Part shown: piece by piece, positions 32,539 through 41,979 of the stretch
How the letters are laid out: the number at the start of each line of letters is the position of its first letter
How positions within the stretch are numbered: the first letter of the stretch is position 1
Program-made: the position numbers and the translations under genes
NCBI GenBank assembly: GCA_035545735.1
Contig: DASZXS010000054.1
Span: 62,001 to 126,000, forward strand
DNA length: 64,000 nt
Direction of reading: 5' to 3'
From: JAJYKC01 sp035545735
GTDB taxonomy: Bacteria > Acidobacteriota > Terriglobia > Bryobacterales > Bryobacteraceae
Notes under the pieces: model-generated
What the model saw: only the letters and a program-made list of their open reading frames with translations
The model's database searches: none
Told to the model about the DNA's origin: nothing

Positions 32539-35132
32539 GCTCGCAAGAACCCGCCACGCCGCTGATGCGGCAGTATCACTCCATTAAGCAGCAGGTTCCG
32601 CACGCTCTTCTGATGTTCCGGCTGGGCGATTTCTATGAGTTGTTCTACGAGGACGCCGTTACGGCCGCGCGCGAACTCGAGATCACCCTCACTGCTCGCA
32701 ATAAGGAGAAGGGTCAGCCGGTCCCAATGTGCGGCGTCCCCTATCACGCCGCCGAGGGCTATCTGACCCGCCTCATCCAGAAGGGCTACCGCGTGGCCAT
32801 CTGCGAGCAGATGGAACTTCCCGGACCGGGAAAGAAACTGGTGCGCCGGGAAATCACGCGCGTCGTCACTCCCGGTACGGCCACCGAAGGCGGTCTCCTG
32901 CGTTCGCGCGAGAACAGCTACCTGGCGGCAGTTGCCTTCGACGGAGATAAGGCCGGACTGGCGCATGTGGACGTTTCCACCGGTGAGTTTCGCGCTACCG
33001 AACTAGCCGCGGCTGAAGCCGGCGCGGCCCTGGAAGCCTTGAACGCCCGTGAGGTGTTGGCCGTGGAATCCGCACCGGCCCTCCCGGGCCTGCGGACGAA
33101 TCTCGAGCCCTGGGTATTCAGCCCCGACCATGCGGACCGTTCCCTCCGGGAACACTTCCATTTGCTGAGCCTCGATGGGCGCGGCCTGTCGGGAAAGAGG
33201 CTGGCCGCCGCCGCCGCCGGCGCGATTCTCCATTATCTGCGCGACACGCAAAAGAGCGCGCTCGACCACCTGGAAGCCCCCGCCTTTTACGACCGCGGCG
33301 ACGCGATGATTCTGGATGCGGTCACGGTTCGCAATCTGGAATTGCTGGAGCCGCTTTTCGCCGGGGAGAAGGGCGAGTCCACTCTCATCCACGTGCTGGA
33401 TCGCACCTCCACCGGAATGGGCGGCCGCCTGATCCGGCAGAGAATCCTGCGTCCGAGTCTTTCCCTGCCGGAAATCCAATTGCGGCTGGATGCCGTGGAG
33501 GAAATTTTTCGCTCGACGATCGCCCGCGCGGAGATCACCCGCAAGCTGGAGCGTGTTCTTGACATCGAGCGCCTGATCGGAAGGCTGTCGCTGGGCACGG
33601 CCGGCGCCCGGGAGCTGCTCGCGCTCGGCCGCTCGCTCGCCATCATTCCGGAATTGAAGAAGGACACCGGTAAGCTCCAATCCGAGCGCCTGCGGCAGAT
33701 CCACGAGGGCCTCGATGAAATCGCGGAGTTGCGGGACGCAATCCTCAACGCTGTCTCCGAAGAACCTCCGGTCAACCTCGCCGACGGTGGCACGATCCGC
33801 GATGGATACAACCGCGAACTGGATGAGCTGCGGGATATCAGCCGGAACAGCAAACAGTACATCGCTCAGATCGAGCAAAGAGAGCGCGGCCGCTCCGGCA
33901 TACAATCCCTCAAGGTTCGCTTCAACAATGTTTTCGGTTACTACATCGAGATCTCGAAAGCGAACCTGCATCTGGCTCCCACCGAATACGAGCGCAAGCA
34001 GACGCTGGTGAATGCCGAGCGCTTCACGACGCCCGAACTGAAGGAACTGGAGAGCAAGATCCTCGACGCAGAAGACAAGATCCTGACAATGGAGCGGGAA
34101 ATCTTCCAGCAGCTTCGTGCGTTCGCGGCGTCCCATGCGGCCCGCCTGCGTGGAACCGCGGCGGCGATCGCCGAGCTGGATGTCACGTGCGCCCTGGCGC
34201 AAACCGCGGCGCAGGATCGCTACGCGCGGCCCGTGTTTTCCGAATCCGGCGAAATGCGCGTCGTTGCGGGACGGCATCCGGTGATCGAGAGGCTGGCGGG
34301 CCGCGAGGGATCCCGTTTCATTCCGAACGATCTCTACTTCGCGCCGCCCGATGCTCCCCCCGGCGAGGATTCCGGCTTCATCGCCGTAATCACCGGGCCG
34401 AACATGGGCGGCAAATCGACCTATCTCCGGCAGGCGGCGTTGATCGCAATTTTGGCGCAAGCCGGATCGTTCGTGCCCGCCGATTCCGCGGTTCTACCGG
34501 TGATTGACCGCGTCTTCACGCGCATCGGCGCCTCGGACAATCTGGCGCGGGGGCGCTCCACCTTTATGGTGGAGATGACGGAGACCGCGGTGATTCTGAA
34601 TACCGCGACGCCGCGCAGCCTTGTGGTGCTGGACGAAATCGGACGCGGCACGGCCACTTATGACGGCCTCGCACTGGCCTGGGCGGTGGTCGAGTTCATT
34701 CATTCCCGGATTCGCGCGCGCACGCTCTTCGCGACGCACTATCACGAACTCACGGAACTGGCGGAAACCCTCGACGGAGTCCGGAATTTGCATGTTTCGG
34801 TGAAGGAAGTGGGCGATCAGATCATCTTCCTGCGCCGCGTGGAACCGGGGTGCGCCGACCGGAGCTACGGTATCGAAGTCGCGCGGCTCGCCGGTCTGCC
34901 AATGGCTGCGATCGAACGCGCCCGCGAGATCCTGGCGCTCCACGAAAAAAGCGAACTTCAGGTCTCCGGGGAACTCACGCCGCGCGCTTCGGCGCCCGTG
35001 CAGATCGCGCTGTTCGAGCCTGTGAATCATGAGATTGCCGAACGAATCCGCCGCCTCAAGGTAAACGAACTGCGTCCGATCGAGGCCCTGCAACTACTCG
35101 AACAACTGCAGGAGGAGTTGAAGGCGCGATGA
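32535..35132 (+). CDS. mutS: DNA mismatch repair protein MutS
   Basis: An 865-residue MutS1. The mismatch-recognition domain has LMFRLGDFYELFYEDAV (about residues 29-45), with the F-x-E pair that stacks on the mispair. Connector, lever and clamp domains follow. The ATPase has Walker A GPNMGGKSTYLRQ (about 619-631) and Walker B LVVLDEIGRGTATYDG (about 696-711), then ATHYHELTELAE. It initiates mismatch repair with MutL, which is not in the window. The start appears to be TTG overlapping the gdhA stop as TTGA; ATG at 32565 is an alternative that would remove only ten residues. The following gene overlaps as ATGA. Confidence 0.97.
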   Translation: MSSQEPATPLMRQYHSIKQQVPHALLMFRLGDFYELFYEDAVTAARELEITLTARNKEKGQPVPMCGVPYHAAEGYLTRLIQKGYRVAICEQMELPGPGKKLVRREITRVVTPGTATEGGLLRSRENSYLAAVAFDGDKAGLAHVDVSTGEFRATELAAAEAGAALEALNAREVLAVESAPALPGLRTNLEPWVFSPDHADRSLREHFHLLSLDGRGLSGKRLAAAAAGAILHYLRDTQKSALDHLEAPAFYDRGDAMILDAVTVRNLELLEPLFAGEKGESTLIHVLDRTSTGMGGRLIRQRILRPSLSLPEIQLRLDAVEEIFRSTIARAEITRKLERVLDIERLIGRLSLGTAGARELLALGRSLAIIPELKKDTGKLQSERLRQIHEGLDEIAELRDAILNAVSEEPPVNLADGGTIRDGYNRELDELRDISRNSKQYIAQIEQRERGRSGIQSLKVRFNNVFGYYIEISKANLHLAPTEYERKQTLVNAERFTTPELKELESKILDAEDKILTMEREIFQQLRAFAASHAARLRGTAAAIAELDVTCALAQTAAQDRYARPVFSESGEMRVVAGRHPVIERLAGREGSRFIPNDLYFAPPDAPPGEDSGFIAVITGPNMGGKSTYLRQAALIAILAQAGSFVPADSAVLPVIDRVFTRIGASDNLARGRSTFMVEMTETAVILNTATPRSLVVLDEIGRGTATYDGLALAWAVVEFIHSRIRARTLFATHYHELTELAETLDGVRNLHVSVKEVGDQIIFLRRVEPGCADRSYGIEVARLAGLPMAAIERAREILALHEKSELQVSGELTPRASAPVQIALFEPVNHEIAERIRRLKVNELRPIEALQLLEQLQEELKAR

Positions 35133-36190
35133 GAGTGGCGGGCATGATCAGCGGGACGTCCGTGGACGGAATCGACGTCGCGATCGTAGACATTGAGGAC
35201 GCGATCCAACTCGTCGCGCACGATACCGTGCCTTATCCGAATGACGTCCGGCAGGCGATTCTCGGCGTTTCGAACGCGGCCGCGCACACCGCGCAAATTG
35301 CCCGCCTGAATTTTCTGCTGGGTGAACTGTTCGCGGAGGCTTTGATTGCCACGTGCGGAAAGCACTCCATTTCGCTCGATTCGATCGAGCTCATTGGCTC
35401 GCACGGGCAGACTATCTTTCACGAAGGCGCGGAGGTGGAGGTGTTCGGACGCCAGATCGCGAGCACTCTCCAAATTGCGGAAGGCGCCGTGATCCGCGAG
35501 CGCACGGGCATCCGCGTTGTCTCGGACTTCCGGTGCGCCGACATGGCCGCGGGAGGAAAAGGCGCGCCCCTGGTTCCGTTCCTCGACTACCGGCTCTTCC
35601 GATCGGACGCTGTGGGACGCGCGGCCCTCAACATCGGCGGAATCGCCAACGTGACCATCATTCCCGCCGGCGCGCGTCCCGATGAAGTAATCGCGTTCGA
35701 TACCGGACCCGGCAACATGGTGATGGATGCGCTCGCGCCGCCGTTCGATCGCGACGGACGCCAGGCGCGCGCGGGCAGTGTGAACCGGCGTCTGCTGGAG
35801 AAACTGCTCCAGGATCCCTACTATCAGGCTCCTCCGCCCAAAACCGCCGGGCGCGAACAATACGGCGCGGAATTTTTGCGCTGCGGCATCGACGTCACAA
35901 CCGCCGCCGAGCTAACCGCGCGCACCATCGCACTCTCCGTCGCGCGATTTCCGGGTATCGACGAGGTGATTGTCTCCGGAGGCGGCGCGCACAACGATTA
36001 CCTGATGGAGAGGCTGCGAGCCCTCTTACCGCAGCGAGTGCGAACCTCAGCGGAACTGGGCGTTGACGCCGATGCCAAGGAGGCGGTGCTCTTCGCGCTG
36101 CTCGCATTCGAAACGGTGCACGCACGCCCTGGTAACATCCCGTCCGCGACCGGCGCAAAACGCGCGGTCGTTCTCGGGAAGCTGTGCTAA
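35129..36190 (+). CDS. anmK: Anhydro-N-acetylmuramic acid kinase
   Basis: A 353-residue sugar kinase that opens and phosphorylates 1,6-anhydro-MurNAc from cell-wall turnover to MurNAc-6-phosphate. The N-terminal MISGTSVDGIDVAIVDIED is the family signature. IGSHGQTIFHEG, RCADMAAGGKGAPLVPFLDY, LNIGGIANVTIIP and FDTGPGNMVMDAL are the substrate and nucleotide sites, and VSGGGAHNDYLMERL is in the C-terminal ATPase fold. The length is typical. It overlaps mutS by 4 bp. No MurQ etherase gene is visible in this window. Confidence 0.95.
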   Translation: MRVAGMISGTSVDGIDVAIVDIEDAIQLVAHDTVPYPNDVRQAILGVSNAAAHTAQIARLNFLLGELFAEALIATCGKHSISLDSIELIGSHGQTIFHEGAEVEVFGRQIASTLQIAEGAVIRERTGIRVVSDFRCADMAAGGKGAPLVPFLDYRLFRSDAVGRAALNIGGIANVTIIPAGARPDEVIAFDTGPGNMVMDALAPPFDRDGRQARAGSVNRRLLEKLLQDPYYQAPPPKTAGREQYGAEFLRCGIDVTTAAELTARTIALSVARFPGIDEVIVSGGGAHNDYLMERLRALLPQRVRTSAELGVDADAKEAVLFALLAFETVHARPGNIPSATGAKRAVVLGKLC

Positions 36191-36697
36191 TTATTTGACC
36201 GGCGCATCGGGATTGTACTCCTTGGCGGCGTCTTCCTGGCGCTGCCAGAGGCTGGCGCGGCGCTGCGCCTCCGCAATGGCGGGTTTCTTCATCTTTTTCG
36301 CCAGCAAATCCCGATGTTCGGCGCAGGTCGTGTTGCCGGTAGCGGCACAAAGATTCAGCCACATGTGAGCCTCCACATAGTCTTTTTTTATGCCCTTCCC
36401 GGTCGCCAGCAGCTCTCCGAGATTGTATTGCGCCTTGACGAAACCCTGCCGCGCCGACTTGCGGAACCATTCGGCGGCCTCCGCAAAGTCCTGCGGCACT
36501 CCTTGGCCGTCCATATACATCAGGCCTAGATTGAACTGGACCGAGCGGTTGCCCTGCTTGGCCAGCGGCTGCCATTCCTTCAACGCCGTCGCGTAGTCGT
36601 GCGCCTGGTACGCTTTCAGCCCGGCGTCAAAATCGGCGGTCATGGCCGGCAATGCGAACGCAAACAGCGCCGCCGCAGGAAGAAATCGGGCTCCCAT
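36191..36697 (-). CDS. Exported Sel1-repeat protein
   Basis: A 168-residue protein with a signal peptide (MGARFLPAAALFAFALPAMT) and two to three Sel1-like/TPR repeats: FDAGLKAYQAHDYATALKEW at about 22-42, VQFNLGLMYMDGQGVPQDFA with AEWFRKSARQG at about 53-86, and AQYNLGELLATGKGIKKDYV at about 89-108. These helical repeats normally mediate protein-protein interaction in the periplasm. Its partner is unknown. The gene is convergent with anmK, their stops being adjacent at 36190/36191. Confidence 0.88.
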   Translation of the reverse strand: MGARFLPAAALFAFALPAMTADFDAGLKAYQAHDYATALKEWQPLAKQGNRSVQFNLGLMYMDGQGVPQDFAEAAEWFRKSARQGFVKAQYNLGELLATGKGIKKDYVEAHMWLNLCAATGNTTCAEHRDLLAKKMKKPAIAEAQRRASLWQRQEDAAKEYNPDAPVK

Positions 36698-36787
36698 GCC
36701 CTTATATTACGTCCGCCCGGACCCCGGGTCTCAAATTTATCGAACCGGCGAAGCTGCCTTTTCGTAATCCTCGCATAGGAGGCTTCG

Positions 36788-37111
36788 ATGTATTGCTGCA
36801 AGTGCGGAATTCAATTGGACGAGAGCGCAAAATTTTGCTCGGAGTGCGGAGCCGCCACGGGCAAGGGGCAGGTTTCGCCTGGCGATCGCGGCATCCGGCT
36901 CAGCCGTCCCGTTCAAGGAAAGAAGATTGCCGGTGTCTGCGCCGGCTTCGCCCGCTCCCTGGACGTCGATGTTACGGTGGTGCGTATTATCTGGATCGTT
37001 CTCGCCCTGTGGCCCATTCCTTGTCTCGGAGTACTGGCATACTTCGTCGCCTGGATCGTGATGCCGCGCGATCCTCTGGCATTGCCGGCTCCGGCGCCTG
37101 CGCAAACCTAG
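36788..37111 (+). CDS. PspC-domain protein with N-terminal zinc ribbon
   Basis: A 107-residue membrane protein. Residues 1-22 form a zinc ribbon (MYCCKCGIQLDESAKFCSEC), and residues about 35-95 are a PspC domain (RPVQGKKIAGVCAGFARSLD then two hydrophobic helices, VRIIWIVLALWPIPCLGVLA and FVAWIVMPRDP). PspC domains are linked to the phage-shock envelope stress response. A perfect AGGAGG ribosome-binding site lies just upstream of the ATG. The NIPSNAP gene starts 12 bp downstream, so they share a transcript. Confidence 0.88.
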   Translation: MYCCKCGIQLDESAKFCSECGAATGKGQVSPGDRGIRLSRPVQGKKIAGVCAGFARSLDVDVTVVRIIWIVLALWPIPCLGVLAYFVAWIVMPRDPLALPAPAPAQT

Positions 37112-37123
37112 CATAATCGAGTG

Positions 37124-37486
37124 ATGCAAGAGACCGCCGTCGCACAATCGCCTCAGAGGGTTTTTGAAATTCGCACCTATACCGCGGCGCCCGGGAAGCT
37201 GGACGCCCTGATCGCGCGGTTCCGGGACCACACAACAGGGATTTTCAACCGGCATGACATAGCGAGCATCGGCTACTGGGTCCCGCAAGATGCGCCGCAG
37301 TCCGGGAACACGCTGATTTATATCGTGGCCCACGCCAGCCGGGAAGCCGCCAGGAAACACTGGGCGGAATTCGCCGCCGACCCCGAATGGCAGAAGGTGA
37401 AGGCCGCCTCGGAAGCCGGCGGAAAAATCGTGCTGCACATCGATTCTGTTTACGCCGACCCCACCGACTTTTCGGCAATCCGGTAG
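37124..37486 (+). CDS. NIPSNAP-family protein
   Basis: A 120-residue dimeric alpha-beta-barrel (ferredoxin-like) protein. The typical NIPSNAP opening FEIRTYTAAPGKLDALIARF is followed by a GYWVPQDAPQSGNTLIYIVA strand pair and the helix ARKHWAEFAADPEWQKVKAA. Function is unclear in bacteria; related folds act as small oxygenases or isomerases. A GTG at 37121 directly abuts the ATG at 37124, and either could be used. The stop is followed by a hairpin before the convergent alpha-galactosidase gene. Confidence 0.85.
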   Translation: MQETAVAQSPQRVFEIRTYTAAPGKLDALIARFRDHTTGIFNRHDIASIGYWVPQDAPQSGNTLIYIVAHASREAARKHWAEFAADPEWQKVKAASEAGGKIVLHIDSVYADPTDFSAIR

Positions 37487-37492
37487 GGACGA

Positions 37493-37514
37493 CGCCGGGT
37501 CGCCGGTCCCGGCG
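37493..37514. terminator. Hairpin between convergent genes
   Basis: CGCCGGG (37493-37499) pairs perfectly with CCCGGCG (37508-37514) around an 8-base loop. It lies between the stops of two convergent genes (37486 and 37517). There is no U-run on either strand, so bidirectional termination is plausible but not certain. Confidence 0.4.
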
Positions 37515-37516
37515 CT

Positions 37517-39745
37517 TCACTTCGCTTCGAAGATCAGCATTTCGGAAGTAAGATTTTCCTCCAGGCGAACCGGGATACCGCCTTGCCGCAACTGCGATCC
37601 GGACATTTCCACCGTTTGGCCGGAATTTCCGAAGTGAACCCGGTAAGCGCGGGCGAAGTCCAAACCCCGCGGCATGAAGTGAAACACCGGATCGCCCGAT
37701 TGAGACGTGCGGAACAGTCCCACAACGGCCCGGTCCTTCGCCGGCGCGGCATATTCGAGCACAATCCAGGGCGATGGCTCCATCATCGGAACCAGCGGCG
37801 TGTGGTGGTAGACGAGGCTGTTCAGCATGATCGGCCGGATCGTCTTTTTGAACAACTCCACGCCATCGCGGATTTTCGCGCCGAGAATCGGATTGAGTTC
37901 TTCCAGAGCCGGACTGATGCCGCGGAAAATCGGGCGCGACATCATGGCGGTGCGCAATTGCGTATCGATGTCGCCGTCCTCTTCCAGACCGCCGGACTCG
38001 GTGCCAAACGTGCGCAGTAAAATTTCCGGCGGCAACACCCAGGTCATGCCGTTGAGTATCTTCAGGCCCCGGGGCGCGCGCAGCCAATCCGAGAGTTCCG
38101 TGTTCTGGAAGCGCCGCATGATTCCGTAATCGAGCCTGCCGCCTCCTCCCGCGCAGTTCTGAAAAATCACGTTCGGAAACTGCCGTCGAACACGGTCGAA
38201 TATGCCGTAAAGAGCCTCGACATGCCGCCACTGTTCGTTTTCGAGGAAACCGTCCCGGATGCGATTGCCTCCCTCTTCGACCGACGTGTTGTAATCGATG
38301 CGAAACATGTCCAGATCGTATTTCCGAATGATTCGCGCGATCTCGGATTCCGCCCACTTCGCGGCCTCGGGATTGGCGAGGTCCAGTTGCCGCCCTCCGC
38401 CAACGGGCTGACCGTTGCGCTTCGTAATCCAATCGGGATGCTCCCGCCGAAGCTTCGAGGCGGATCCGATCCCTTCGATTTCCACCCACAGGCCGAAGAG
38501 CAGTCCCTTCTTTCGGGCATACTCCCGGACAGGCATGAGATCGTTCGGCAGCCAAGCCCCCGCGTACCAATCGCCCACGTTCTGGCCCCAGCGGTTCGGC
38601 TCCGGACCATACCACCCCGCATCGATCAGGAATTCGTCGGCCCCCATCGCGGCCGCAAGATCGATCTCGCGCTTGAGGCCCTCCTCGCTTTCGTGATCCA
38701 CGATGTAACCGCGGTGATTCGACTCCACTTGATACTCCCTCCCCGGAACGGGCGGCGGGAGAACATAGTGGCGGACGTGGTAATGCAGAGTTTGAATCAC
38801 GCGATCGAGATCGGCCCGCATCAACAAAAGGTGCGTCTCCGGGCTCTTCACCGTCTCCCCGGGTTCGATCACGCGCAGCACGGGATCGGCGGCGCTGGGG
38901 CCCAGATTGAAGAAGAGGCGCGCCGTATTCTTTACTTCATCCGTGGCGCCGGTGAGATTCATTTTCCAGTTGCCGCTCCATCCAAGCGATGCGACAAACC
39001 ATTCGCCGGTGGCGCGATTCCGGGCGAAGAAAGTCGGATGCCCCCAGCCGGATTTCCCTCGTGTGCCGGACACCGTCGTGGTTCCATTGGCAATGGGAGT
39101 GAACTGCCATGCGCCCTCGTGCCCCCAATCCTCGTATTTCGCGGTTGCGGCTTCGAAAGGAGCTTCCTTGCCAGGGACGATCCGTTCGGCATAGCCGGAC
39201 GAGTCCCACAGAATGCCCGACCACGGAGAGACCGACGTGATCGCGGTGGCCTTGCCGCCGGTATTGCTAATCTCCAACCACCGGACCATGACCGGGCCGC
39301 CGTGCAGGAGAGTATTCAGCTTGACCGTGATCGGGCGCGCCGTGCTCTGAAGTTCCACGGTGACGAGGAGGCCATCGGGACTGCTGAGATGCTTTTCCGA
39401 GGCTTGGATCCACTTCCACGTTCCGGCCAGATTCTGGCCTTCCACGCCCAGCTCAAAGGAGTCTTCCGGCAGGCCCGCCCGGCGCTGGCTTTGTCCGTTC
39501 AGATGAAAATCCGGCTTGATCTGTCCCGTCGAAGTCCAGTACCGGTTGACCCAACGGCCGTTATAGAGCTCTTCGTCACAAACCATCAGTCCGGAGGTGA
39601 GCCGGACGCCGGGGTTTGACCCCGAGCGGATGTTTGCGTCGCTGTGCCGGGTGACCGCAGGCCCTTGGCCCGCCGCGGACGCGGCCGCAAGCGCGGCGAT
39701 CGCCCCGATGCGGACCACGACACGGCGGCAAAGCCCGTGGTTCAT
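37517..39745 (-). CDS. Secreted alpha-galactosidase, GH36/melibiase type
   Basis: A 742-residue glycosidase with a signal peptide (about residues 1-28). The N-terminal beta-sandwich is about 30-290. The TIM barrel contains FLIDAGWYGPEPNRWG and, near residue 480, YDLDMFRIDYNTS with the candidate nucleophile Asp, then TELSDWLRAPRG near residue 550 with the S-D acid/base pair. A C-terminal beta domain ends the protein. It should cleave terminal alpha-galactosyl residues from plant-type oligosaccharides in the periplasm or outside. The upstream in-frame extension to 39931 is rejected because ATG 39745 starts the signal peptide. The gene is divergent from oligopeptidase B. Confidence 0.85.
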   Translation of the reverse strand: MNHGLCRRVVVRIGAIAALAAASAAGQGPAVTRHSDANIRSGSNPGVRLTSGLMVCDEELYNGRWVNRYWTSTGQIKPDFHLNGQSQRRAGLPEDSFELGVEGQNLAGTWKWIQASEKHLSSPDGLLVTVELQSTARPITVKLNTLLHGGPVMVRWLEISNTGGKATAITSVSPWSGILWDSSGYAERIVPGKEAPFEAATAKYEDWGHEGAWQFTPIANGTTTVSGTRGKSGWGHPTFFARNRATGEWFVASLGWSGNWKMNLTGATDEVKNTARLFFNLGPSAADPVLRVIEPGETVKSPETHLLLMRADLDRVIQTLHYHVRHYVLPPPVPGREYQVESNHRGYIVDHESEEGLKREIDLAAAMGADEFLIDAGWYGPEPNRWGQNVGDWYAGAWLPNDLMPVREYARKKGLLFGLWVEIEGIGSASKLRREHPDWITKRNGQPVGGGRQLDLANPEAAKWAESEIARIIRKYDLDMFRIDYNTSVEEGGNRIRDGFLENEQWRHVEALYGIFDRVRRQFPNVIFQNCAGGGGRLDYGIMRRFQNTELSDWLRAPRGLKILNGMTWVLPPEILLRTFGTESGGLEEDGDIDTQLRTAMMSRPIFRGISPALEELNPILGAKIRDGVELFKKTIRPIMLNSLVYHHTPLVPMMEPSPWIVLEYAAPAKDRAVVGLFRTSQSGDPVFHFMPRGLDFARAYRVHFGNSGQTVEMSGSQLRQGGIPVRLEENLTSEMLIFEAK

Positions 39746-39862
39746 AAATTTCCCCTGTCGATGTCTCCCCGAACGGCAGCGCATGGGTAATACTGTACAG
39801 CGGGATGCGATCGGGAAGCTCGCGCCGGTTCCCCTATAATTAGATTTCCCCCGACAATTCCT

Positions 39863-41914
39863 ATGATTACCCCGGAAGCCATTTCCACTCCACCCGCCGC
39901 CACAAGGATCGAGCACTTTGAAATGCGTCATGGCGCGTGCGAAACGGACTATTATTTCTGGCTACGCGAGAAGTCCAACCCCGAGGTCATAGCGCACCTG
40001 AAGGCTGAAAACGCCTACACCGAAGCAATTACCGCGCCGCTGAAGCCGTTCGAAGAAGCCCTCTATCAGGAGATGTTGGGCCGCATTAAGCAAACCGACC
40101 TCTCGGTGCCCGTTCTGCGCAGCGGCTATTTTTACTATTCCCGGACGGTCGAAGGGCAACAGTACCCGATTCAATGCCGCCGGAAAGGCGGCATGGAAGC
40201 TCCGGAAGAGATTCTCCTCGATCTGAACGAGCTGGCCGAGGGCCACGCTTTTCTGGGGCTCGGCGCGTTCTCCGTGAGCGACGACAATCGTCTGCTCGCG
40301 TACGCCACCGATACGACCGGGTTTCGCCAGTACACGCTTTATGTAAAAAACCTCGAAAGTGGGGAAACCCTCGGCGATACCGCGGAGCGCATCACATCCG
40401 TCGAGTGGGCCACCGACAACCGGACGCTTTTCTTCACTACGGAGGACGCCGTGACCAAGCGCTCCAACGAACTCTGGCGGATGGCGCTGGGCGGGCCGCG
40501 CGAGAAAATCTACGAAGAAACCGATGAGTTGTTCCGCGTCGCGTGCGGCCGTTCCCGGGACCGGAAATTCCTCTTTTTGCATATCGACAGCACCGATACC
40601 TCCGAAGTCCGCTACGCGCGCGCCGACCACCCGGACGCCGCCTGGAGCGTGTTCCTTACGCGCGAGAAGAAGCATCGTTACAGCGTCGATCACCGCGAGG
40701 ATCTGTTCTACATCCGCTCCAACAAGGACGCGAAGAACTTCCAGATTCTAATCGCGCCCGACTCCGACCCCGATCCAAAAGGCTGGAAGGTATTTTTGCC
40801 GCATCGCAGCGACGTTCTGATCGAAGACATTGATCTGTTCCGGAACTATGCGGTGGCGCTGGAGAAGTCCGAGGCCCTGAACCATCTGCGTATTCTCGAT
40901 TTTGAGACCGGCGAATGGCACGCGATTCCGTTTCCCGAGCCGGTCTACTCCGCCTTCCCCGGCTCCAACCCGGAATACGATAGCGGCGTCTATCGCTACA
41001 GCTATCAGAGCCTGATCACTCCATCCAGCGTTTTCGAGTTCGACATGAAGCGGCGGACTTCCACGCTTCTCAAGCAGCAGGAAGTGCTGGGTGGCTACGA
41101 CCCGGCCCAATACCTGTCGGAACGCCTGTGGGTGACCGCGCGCGATGGAGTGCGGGTCCCGGTCAGCATTGTCTATCGAAAAGACCTCGTACGGGATGGA
41201 AAAGCGCCCATGCTGCTCTACGGCTACGGCTCCTATGGGCTAGGCGTGCCCGCCGCGTTTTCGAGCTCGCGTGTCAGCCTTCTCGACCGGGGCGTTGTCT
41301 ACGCCATCGCCCACGTCCGTGGGGGAGATGAAATGGGTGAAGCCTGGCACGACGATGGCATGCTCATGAAGAAGAAGAATACGTTCTTCGATTTCATCGA
41401 CTGCGCGGAATATCTGATACGAGAGAAATGGACTTCTCCGGACCGCCTGGCAATACAGGGCGGCAGCGCCGGCGGCCTGTTGATGGGAGCGGTGGTGAAC
41501 CTGAGGCCCGATCTTTTCCGTGCCGTGGTCTCGAATGTTCCTTTCGTCGACGTCATGAACACCATGATGGACGCGAGCCTGCCGCTCACCGTGGGCGAAT
41601 ATCTGGAGTGGGGCGATCCAAATGAGAAGGAGGCCTACGACTACATGAAGTCGTACAGCCCGTATGACAACCTGGAGCGAAAGAGCTATCCGGCGATTCT
41701 CGTCACAACGAGTCTGAACGACAGCCAGGTGATGTACTGGGAACCCGCCAAATATGTCGCCCGCCTTCGCACATTAAATACAGGCTCGTACCCGGTGCTG
41801 CTAAAAACGAACCTGGGCGCGGGGCACGGCGGAGCCTCCGGCCGCTATGACCGCCTTCACGAACAGGCCTTCGAATGGACCTGGATGCTGAGCCAGCTCG
41901 GAATCGATAAGTAA
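39863..41914 (+). CDS. ptrB: Oligopeptidase B / prolyl-oligopeptidase family (S9A)
   Basis: A 683-residue serine peptidase without a signal peptide. Residues about 60-400 are the seven-bladed propeller that admits only short peptides. The catalytic alpha/beta hydrolase has the nucleophile elbow QGGSAGGLLMGA (Ser about 535), the Asp in TTSLNDSQVMYWEPAKY (about 617) and the His in GAGHGGASGRYD (about 654). HVRGGDEMGEAWHDDGML is also characteristic of PtrB. It would cleave short peptides after Arg/Lys in the cytoplasm. The ATG at 39863 follows a TATAAT at 39835-39840, but I see no good -35, so the promoter is uncertain. Confidence 0.92.
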   Translation: MITPEAISTPPAATRIEHFEMRHGACETDYYFWLREKSNPEVIAHLKAENAYTEAITAPLKPFEEALYQEMLGRIKQTDLSVPVLRSGYFYYSRTVEGQQYPIQCRRKGGMEAPEEILLDLNELAEGHAFLGLGAFSVSDDNRLLAYATDTTGFRQYTLYVKNLESGETLGDTAERITSVEWATDNRTLFFTTEDAVTKRSNELWRMALGGPREKIYEETDELFRVACGRSRDRKFLFLHIDSTDTSEVRYARADHPDAAWSVFLTREKKHRYSVDHREDLFYIRSNKDAKNFQILIAPDSDPDPKGWKVFLPHRSDVLIEDIDLFRNYAVALEKSEALNHLRILDFETGEWHAIPFPEPVYSAFPGSNPEYDSGVYRYSYQSLITPSSVFEFDMKRRTSTLLKQQEVLGGYDPAQYLSERLWVTARDGVRVPVSIVYRKDLVRDGKAPMLLYGYGSYGLGVPAAFSSSRVSLLDRGVVYAIAHVRGGDEMGEAWHDDGMLMKKKNTFFDFIDCAEYLIREKWTSPDRLAIQGGSAGGLLMGAVVNLRPDLFRAVVSNVPFVDVMNTMMDASLPLTVGEYLEWGDPNEKEAYDYMKSYSPYDNLERKSYPAILVTTSLNDSQVMYWEPAKYVARLRTLNTGSYPVLLKTNLGAGHGGASGRYDRLHEQAFEWTWMLSQLGIDK

Positions 41915-41979
41915 ATCGGCGAAAAATACCAACGGCCGTCCGATATAGTTAACGATAAATCGAAAAAAATGGAGGCGGC

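Noticed and set aside
33003..34460. A 485-codon minus-strand frame inside mutS
   Set aside because: mutS motifs are clear on the plus strand; the antisense product has no recognisable motif.
38222..39619. A 465-codon plus-strand frame opposite the alpha-galactosidase
   Set aside because: Antisense of a well-supported glycosidase, low-information Arg/His/Pro-rich translation.
39746..39931. N-terminal extension of the alpha-galactosidase frame
   Set aside because: It is out of keeping with the signal peptide that begins at 39745 and overlaps the start of the divergent oligopeptidase gene.
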